DNA of 64,000 nucleotides, taken from contig JAFCMP010000139.1 in the NCBI GenBank assembly GCA_017506865.1, positions 116,554 through 180,553 of the forward strand, in the 5' to 3' direction. The translations under genes were made by a program, and so were the position numbers. Position 1 is the stretch's first letter, and every line of letters starts with the position of its first letter. Positions 57,917-64,000 of this stretch are shown piece by piece. The notes below the pieces were generated by a model. The model was not told where the DNA came from. It made no database searches and saw nothing but the letters and a program-made list of their open reading frames with translations. Source of the DNA: Tribonema minus (taxonomy: Eukaryota > Sar > Xanthophyceae > Tribonematales > Tribonemataceae).

Positions 57917-58606
57917 GGGACCATAATCACATGTCATGACGGGAATGTCTTCGTTGGCGCCGTTGTGGCCAATGCGCGCCACGGCCGCGGCATGCTGAAC
58001 GCCGCCGACGGGCGCCTCATGCGGCAGCAGCCGCTGGCCGCGGCGGCGCCGGACTACGGCAGCAGCGGGCGCGGCGGCGGTGGCGGCAGCGGCTGCGGCA
58101 GCAGCGTCGGCCCGCGGGACTCCGGCAGCGTGCGGCACAGCGGCGGTGCGCGGCGCAGCGACGACGGCGGATACTTGTCGGTTGAGGGCGCGCCTGCGGC
58201 GGCGGACGCGACGGCGAGCGGCGGCGGCGGTGACGGCGTTGGCGGCGGCAGCGGCGGTGACGGCGCTGGCGGCGGCAGCGGCGGTAGCGCGCGCAGCACT
58301 CATATGCGCCGCCGCTGCCGCCGGTGCTGCCGCCAGCGTGCTGTGCTGCCGGCATTGCGGACAGATTGGCTAGCATTTGCAGCACAGGCGCGTTGCATGT
58401 GCGCGCCGTGCGCCTCGTTTTTGAATGCATATACGTGTCATGTAGATGAAGCATACTGCCGCTGGCGCTTTGTGTCTGCCCTTCTGCTGTGCTGCCCCAT
58501 CAATTCGTGCTCCTCTGTTGGCGAGGTGCCTGCGCGCACTACAGCACGGTTGGCCGTCGCGCACGCAATATGGCGCCCTGTGCACAATGTTTTAATGTCC
58601 ACTTGA
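57917..58606 (+). CDS. Possible MORN-repeat exon with glycine-rich tail
   Basis: A plus-strand exon appears to start after the acceptor CTGTTGTTCAG at 57907-57917. It begins PGTIITCHDGNVFVGAVVAN then ARHGRGMLNAADGRL, which fits one MORN repeat (the G-x-x-x-H-G-x-G-x-x-x-x-x-D-G pattern). MORN repeats bind membranes or proteins. About 100 residues of Gly/Ser/Ala-rich sequence follow, with short arginine and cysteine runs. Upstream exons with more MORN units were not found with confidence, and the far end may be intron rather than coding. The gene would converge with the minus-strand gene ending at 60240. Confidence 0.4.
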   Translation, partial: GTIITCHDGNVFVGAVVANARHGRGMLNAADGRLMRQQPLAAAAPDYGSSGRGGGGGSGCGSSVGPRDSGSVRHSGGARRSDDGGYLSVEGAPAAADATASGGGGDGVGGGSGGDGAGGGSGGSARSTHMRRRCRRCCRQRAVLPALRTDWLAFAAQARCMCAPCASFLNAYTCHVDEAYCRWRFVSALLLCCPINSCSSVGEVPARTTARLAVAHAIWRPVHNVLMST

Positions 58607-60239
58607 ATGCAAATGTACAGGCGGTCCAGAATGGTCATTCATCTCGCAGGTGCCTTTCTGACCTTGACAGAATGTGACCACTTGCATCGAGATAATATTC
58701 ACGGCAGAATGCAAGGTACCTTAAAGTTTGAGGGATGTTTGTGGAAAAGCCCTGTACATTAATGAGGCACACGGCAAGTGTGAAGCAGAGCAGATATCTC
58801 TGCGCATGCGTCATGCGGCAATCGCCGTTATTGGGTGAGCATTGCACTGGTGCTGCCCTCGTAACCAGGGCCAGTGCAAACAGCACCAGCCATTGGAAGA
58901 AATGCCCCGTGAAGGGCAATGCCCCAAGCTCTTTTAAAGCACATGCTCCCCGTGCGTGTAGTCACTGGTTGCCTTCAATGTCAGGAGTTGAGACTTCTGA
59001 AGGTGATTGCTGTCTGCCGTGCAACATTCCATGTGGGACTCTGAACACCAAGTGATGTACTGCACTTGGAAGTATACCCCAGATTCAATACATTCAAGCA
59101 TTACATCCATGCACGAAAGTCCGTGTCAGCGCCACCTCTTTTGAGACCATGCATGCATGCACATCGCTCTCACCGAATCTCACACTGTCAGTAGAAGTAA
59201 GATATGCAATCATGATGCGAAGCTTGTGTCAAGTCTCCTCGCAAGTGCACTGTGACTGACCCCATGCACATGCTTTCAGTACCACTTGGGAACAGAAGCT
59301 GCATTGCATCAGACACCTGCTGCGCCGTGAATTGAGAGTGATGGCGCTGAACCTGAACAAATTAGACAATTATCAACCATCTACGACAATCACGTTTGTG
59401 CACTGCAACAAAGCAGTTCTTCGACCTGCCATTGCAGTTGCCGTTGCAGTAGGGATTGCAATCAAATGGTGATACCAGTACGGACAGCAGAAAAAACTCC
59501 ACGGTATCTCCAATGGACTTCTATTTACATGCAACCTCCTCTTTAGTCTTCAGTAGGTGGAGCGCCGCAGCGACAGCTCGCGTGTGCCACTATGCCACAC
59601 GCGCGCTGCCGGCAGCGCTGCCACCGTTTACCACATAACCGCGACCGGCCTCACCCCATTACTCACTACGAATGTACAGGGCGCGGGGCGGCCAATGTGT
59701 GTGTCTCTATACATGTACGCTGAGCTTCGCTCCGTGGGACCATTTGATGGGCACGAGTAATGCCCCCCCCCCTACCCTCACCCCTTCCCCCACGACCTAC
59801 TCAAAACCCTACAACTGGCAAAGACCTAACCGCGTGCTCGTGCGTGCACGAGGGGGGGGCCAAAGCCCCCTCCCTCACCAGACCCACAGGGGTGCGTGCG
59901 TGCGCGCGTGTGTGCGCGAGTGCGCGCGCATATGCATTTTGTGTGCGTGTGTATGTGCGCATATGAAATGTAGAAATGTGCGGGTGCGCGAGCGATCGCG
60001 ACACGCCGAGAGAGAGAGAGAGAGAAAATGCATGCACTGCGGCGGCGGCGGCGCACCATCAGAGCCAGCGCATCGTCAGAACCCTCGCCGCCCTCAGCAC
60101 TGCCGATCGCTGCCGCCGCCGCCGCCGCCGCCGCCGCCAGTGTCGCGACGCGCCGTGGCGGCGGCCCGTGCTCAAGGACAGCACTTGCTGTCGCCGCCCG
60201 CTATGTACCGTCGGCGGCGCTCGCGCCCACAAAATGAAT
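58607..60239. other. Interval between the MORN-like exon and the RRM-like gene
   Basis: Mostly featureless to about 59.7 kb. From 59.76 to 60.05 kb come a C run and a GT/GC-rich simple-sequence stretch (GTGCGTGCGTGCGCGCGTGT), followed by GGC-type repeats. I see no gene; it probably includes the 3' UTRs of two convergent genes. Confidence 0.45.
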
Positions 60240-63200
60240 TCAACCGTCTATGCCGTCGCCGAAATGGCTGCCGCCGCCGCCGCCGCCGCCGCTGCCGCTG
60301 CTGACGCCGTGGCGCCAGCCCGCCATGGTCGGCGGCGGCGGCATCCACGATGGCCCAGCACCATTGCTGAGCACTGCTGGCGCGGCGGAGGCGATGCCGC
60401 CGCTGCCGCCGCCGCCGGCAGCAGCGACGGCGGAGGCGGCGCCGGGGGGGGGCTCGCACGGGCCCGCATGCGGGCCACAGCCGCCCTGCGCGGACGTCCA
60501 CTTGTTGAGGCGGAAGCGCAGGCGCGCGGCCTGGGAGGAGGGGGAGGGGGGGGGGGTTGAGCGCTGGTTCATGAGGCAAGAGGGGGTGCCAGTGGCGCGG
60601 CACGCGCATTGCAGCAGTACAGTACATGTCTACCCCAGCAGGGGGGCACCCCCCTTGACAGCCGCGGCGCGCAGTGCGAGAGCAGAGGCAAGTACGTGCT
60701 ACACCATACATGCGTACCCCAGCAGGAAGGAGAAGCTTTAGAAAATCCCTTGCCTGCGTCTTGGAGGGCACGAGCATGACGGCGTCAACACATGTACATG
60801 CATACGCCCCGCACGACACACACCATCACAACAGACATACATACCGCCCGCACGAAAAAAGACCATCACCTGCGTCTTGGAGGGCATGAGCACGACGGCG
60901 GCGGCGCAGCGCGCGTCGACGTGCACGCGCAGCGGCGCCTTGCCCTCGCCACACGCGCGCTCAACGAGCGTGAGCACGTATTCGGGCGTTGCGTCTGTCA
61001 GGCCCCAGATGCGCACCCACGCCTGCTCCTGGTACGGCTGCTTGCGCACGGGGTACTCGCCCTGGGGGGAAGGGGGGGGGGGGGGGCAAAGGGGGGCGAA
61101 TGTGAGCTGAGGGGGAGGGGGCGGGGGAGAGGGGAGGAGGAGGGGGGTAACGCGCTTTTTGCAGCTGCGGATGCTCACACACACCCTGGGAAGCCACGCA
61201 TGGGCATGCATGGACAAGGAACTGAAGCTGCTGCAGATGCCTCGCCACTGTCTGCTGCGCACGAAACACGGGCAGCACTTACGCGGCAGCGCGCGCGCAT
61301 GCAACGCTCACCGTCACGGCAGCGATGGCCTCCCAGACCGCGAGCCGCTGCCGATGGCGCTCCTTGGATCGGCGTCCGCCCCGCCGTATGCTGTGCCTGT
61401 GGTCAAAGGCCTGGGGCACCTGCGGCAGCGCACGCGCACACGGCACAGCAATAGTGGTAAGCGCGCGAGTTCGTGCCAGAGTTTCGGTTGGGGGTGCGGC
61501 GAGGAACGGAATCGGCGCTAAGCACGCTGCACCCCACCCACAAAAGTGCTCCGACTGTGCCTGTGCTACATGCAGCGACGGCCCTGCAAACACATGCACA
61601 TACCCACCTGCGCGCTCTCCTCGCTCACGTCGCCCTCGACGAGCCCGCTCGGCTTGAACGCGGACGCCGTGCTCATGACTTCATATACCCTACCTACCCT
61701 GGACATATACATACCTGCGCACTCTCCTCGCTCACATCGCCCTCGACGAGCCCGCTCGGCAGCTTGAACGCGGACGCCGCGCTCACGTCCGTACATACCC
61801 TACATACCCTTCATACCTGAACATATACATACCTGCGCACTCTCCTCGCTCACGTCACCCTCGACGAGCCCGCTCGGCAGCTTGAACGCGGACGCTGCGC
61901 TAACGTCAGCGGCGCTCGGAGGCGGGCTGGTGGGCGAAGCGCTCGATGTGGTTGCTGTTGCGAGCTCGAGCTGAGCCGGCGGCAGCGCGGCGGTGAGCAG
62001 TGGCGACAGGTGCGGGTGGGGGGGCGCGGCGGGGGCAGAGGGGGGGGGGGCACGCGGGTGCTGTGGGGGGGAGGGGGGGAGGGGGGGGGGGGGGGGGGGC
62101 GGGCAGTTGAAGTTAGGGGCGGTTTCTGTGCCAGGTGCGCATTGTGTGCGAAGACGCGACAGTCGCAGTCACAATTACCGCGAGACATGGTGGTGGTACA
62201 TCAAGGCCTGCAAAACAGCTGCTGTTGCATGCTCTTGTGGCTGCGCCGCTCTGCAGCGCTTCGAGCATGTACTGTGAGCGGACCGCTGGCGTTCTGTACA
62301 TGCAAGGGGGGGCGGGGGGGGGGGGGGGGGGAAGCAGCAATCGGCTCCGCCTGCGGCATGCGCTCTGCTGCAAAGCCGCCGTTTGCGGACAGATGGCACT
62401 GGCGCGACGCGAGCTGCTGGCATGACGGGCACCGTTGTGAAGACACGCCACGTGCGTGACAGCTCATTGCGCAGGGAGCCGCCGCTGCGCCGAGCAAGCG
62501 CTGCTGCGGGCACGAGCGTCGCGACCACTACTACTGAGCTACATTATGTGGGCGGGAGGAGCATAAGGGACGGGACTGCAAGCGCGAAGCCAAATTTATT
62601 CAGCGCAGCGCTGCAAACACTGTGCGCGTGCTGAGCGCTGGCGCTCACCGATCGTGCATCAGCGCTCGACGCGGCGGACGGCGGCGCCGAGCGCCAGTGC
62701 CGCTGCGTGTCGCTCCAGCTGTGCGCCAGTTCCACGTCCAAACTCAAAGCGCCTCTGTGCGCCGCCGCCGCCGCCGCAGCTTCCGCCGCGTCTGCCGCTG
62801 CGCCCGCCTCTGCCGCCGCTGCCGCCGCCGCCGCTGTGGAGTGGTGCCGCTGATGCCACGCGCCCGCGGGGGCGTCGTCTCCAGCACTCAGGGCGCGCTG
62901 CGTGCGCGACATGCTCCAGTCGAATGAAACGGTGCTGCTGGTCTCACGGTGCCGCAGCGGCAGCTCCGTGGAGCGCGCCCTGGCGGCGGCGGGTGGCAGC
63001 GGCAGTGGCGCGCCGCCGCCACCGCGCGCGGCGGCGCGTGAGAGCTCCGCCCATGCGAGCGCCGCCGCCTGCTGCTGCTGCTGCTGCTGCCGCCGCTGCT
63101 GCAGCTTGTCGTCGTTCTCCGCCTGTTGCTGCTGCTGCAGGCGCCAGCGCTGGTGATCTTCAAGTTCGTGGTGGGGCAGCTCCTCCAGATGTTGAAGTTG

Positions 63201-64000
63201 CTGTCGCGATTGCAGCTGCCGCTGCTGGAGGCGGTGGTGATGCTGCTGCTGCTGCAGCGCCTGCTGCTGCCGGCGCTCCTGTTGCTGGCGCCGCTGCTGC
63301 TGCAGCTGCTGCTGCTCGTGGTAGTGGTGGTAGTGGTGACACTGGGGGGGGGACGCGTCACCGTGGTCGTGTTGCCCGCCGTCATACGGCGCGGACGAGT
63401 GCAGGTTAAGGCCGGCCAGCTGCGGCAGTATCTGCAGACGCACGCGACCGGGCACAGGGCACGTGCAGTCAGCGAGTCGAGCAGCACGGTGCACGCAGAA
63501 ACCTGCGCATTGCACTCAGCAGATGTAAATTGCAAAACTATTAAGCTTGGCTACAGCGTGCATCAATGCGGGCTAAATGCAGGCAGCGCAAGACTCCACA
63601 TCGCGCGCACAGCGGCACCGGTTTGGCACTCACATGCTGCTCTCAGAGTAGCGCCGCAGCCGCAAGGCGCGCGTCAGCAGCGGCGCGCATGTCCACAAAG
63701 ACGCTCCTACACATGCCAACTGTGCAGCACACACGCGCTCATCCGCAGCCTGCGCGCCACAGTGTGTGTGTGCGTACCTCTAGGTCTATCGGCTGCGTCG
63801 CGTACGGGTCGTGTGTATTGTAAAGCGAGAAGTCCGAGCGGGGGGTGGGCGTCTGGCGGGGGGGCTCCAGAAGGGGGGGTGGCCGTGCGCGCGGACAGCG
63901 GTGGGCGGCAGCGCAGAGTAACTGCTGGCGCTGCTGCCGCTTGTGTCGCGGAAACGGCCGTGGTGGAGGCTGCTGCTTGCGCTGCTGCTCCTATCTCTGT
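60240..64000 (-). CDS. Gln/Ser-rich protein with RRM-like domain (5' partial)
   Basis: Exons 63778-64000 (runs off the window), 62649-63431, 61833-62060, 61312-61419, 60870-61061 and 60240-60530 join in frame with every junction at codon phase 0. The N-terminal part seen is Ser-rich (SDFSLYNTHDPYATQPIDLE at the first junction), then about 100 residues rich in Gln and His, then an Ala-rich part. A later block, EQAWVRIWGLTDATPEYVLT, then LRVHVDARCAAAVVLMPSKT and AARLRFRLNKW, has the beta-alpha-beta-beta order of an RRM. VRIWGL is like RNP2, and RNP1 is degenerate. It ends with a Gly/Ser-rich tail and TGA at 60240. An RNA-binding regulator is the best guess. The RRM assignment is weak because the aromatic RNP1 residues are missing. 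Confidence 0.6.
60757..60790 (-). repeat. Duplicate of the end of exon 60870-61061
   Basis: CCTGCGTCTTGGAGGGCACG plus AGCATGACGGCG repeats the last 30 bases and donor of the exon inside the following intron, with two or three changes. Confidence 0.75.
61608..61795 (-). repeat. Two duplicates of the end of exon 61833-62060
   Basis: Blocks at 61608-61675 and 61715-61790 repeat the last 75 bases of the exon (CTGCGCACTCTCCTCGCTCA, then CGACGAGCCCGCTCGGCAGC) at about 90 percent or better. Each keeps a CAG|GTATG- or CAG|GTGGG-type donor. Spacers contain GGGTATGT-type sequence. Confidence 0.85.
62030..62335 (-). other. Long C tracts next to splice acceptors (G runs on the plus strand)
   Basis: G runs of 10-20 bases at 62040-62050, 62065-62099 and 62308-62330 read as C tracts on the coding strand. 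Similar runs precede minus-strand acceptors at 61062-61084, 43922-43953, 39509-39525 and 26998-27024. The ADA2-like gene shows the same on the plus strand at 1107-1120 and 1158-1177. They mark polypyrimidine tracts made almost only of C. Confidence 0.7.

Overview
The window looks like GC-rich nuclear DNA from a unicellular eukaryote, most likely an alga. The support is: many short GT-AG introns with C-rich acceptor tracts; a GC-AG intron; a SAGA-type ADA2 subunit and a germin-like cupin; ankyrin-like repeats of the 'LQWARANGCPW' kind common in microalgae; a non-LTR retrotransposon; and internal CCCTAA (TTAGGG-type) telomere repeats. A haptophyte or similar lineage would fit, but the species cannot be named from this sequence. 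There are no bacterial operons, rRNA or convincing tRNA genes.

Layout. (1) 1-5307, plus strand: C-terminal part of an ADA2-like transcriptional adaptor with a SWIRM domain; its 5' end lies outside the window. (2) 5903-7788, plus: secreted germin-like cupin in four exons. (3) 10.4-24.8 kb, plus: four diverged tandem copies of a unit carrying an intronless ankyrin-repeat gene with an F-box-like N terminus. The first copy is broken. A 5'-truncated retrotransposon with a 13-bp target-site duplication sits between copies 1 and 2. (4) 25.7-30.9 kb, minus: a spliced gene of unknown function. (5) 31.1-31.25 kb: a second, very short copy of the same retrotransposon with a 14-bp target-site duplication. 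(6) 31.3-54.2 kb, minus: a very large chain of about 30 exons. (7) 57.9-58.6 kb, plus: a possible MORN-repeat exon. (8) 60.2-64.0 kb, minus: a Gln/Ser-rich protein with an RRM-like domain, incomplete at the window edge.

The most unusual part is the minus-strand chain from 54.2 to 31.3 kb. Exons read by hand keep frame across nearly all junctions. They encode an alanine-rich, multi-helix membrane region, then two N-lobe modules shaped like DEAD-box helicases in which the catalytic motifs are replaced, then a Gln/Pro/Ala-rich tail. No standard family is known to me with this combination. The exon model is my own reading, and some acceptors were chosen to keep frame, so the single-gene interpretation is an inference.

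A second theme runs through the minus-strand genes. At least six introns contain extra copies of the edge of the neighbouring exon, usually its last 30-75 bases plus the 5' splice site. These lie in arrays, several of them mixed with TTAGGG-like sequence. This suggests repeated local tandem duplication across exon-intron boundaries.
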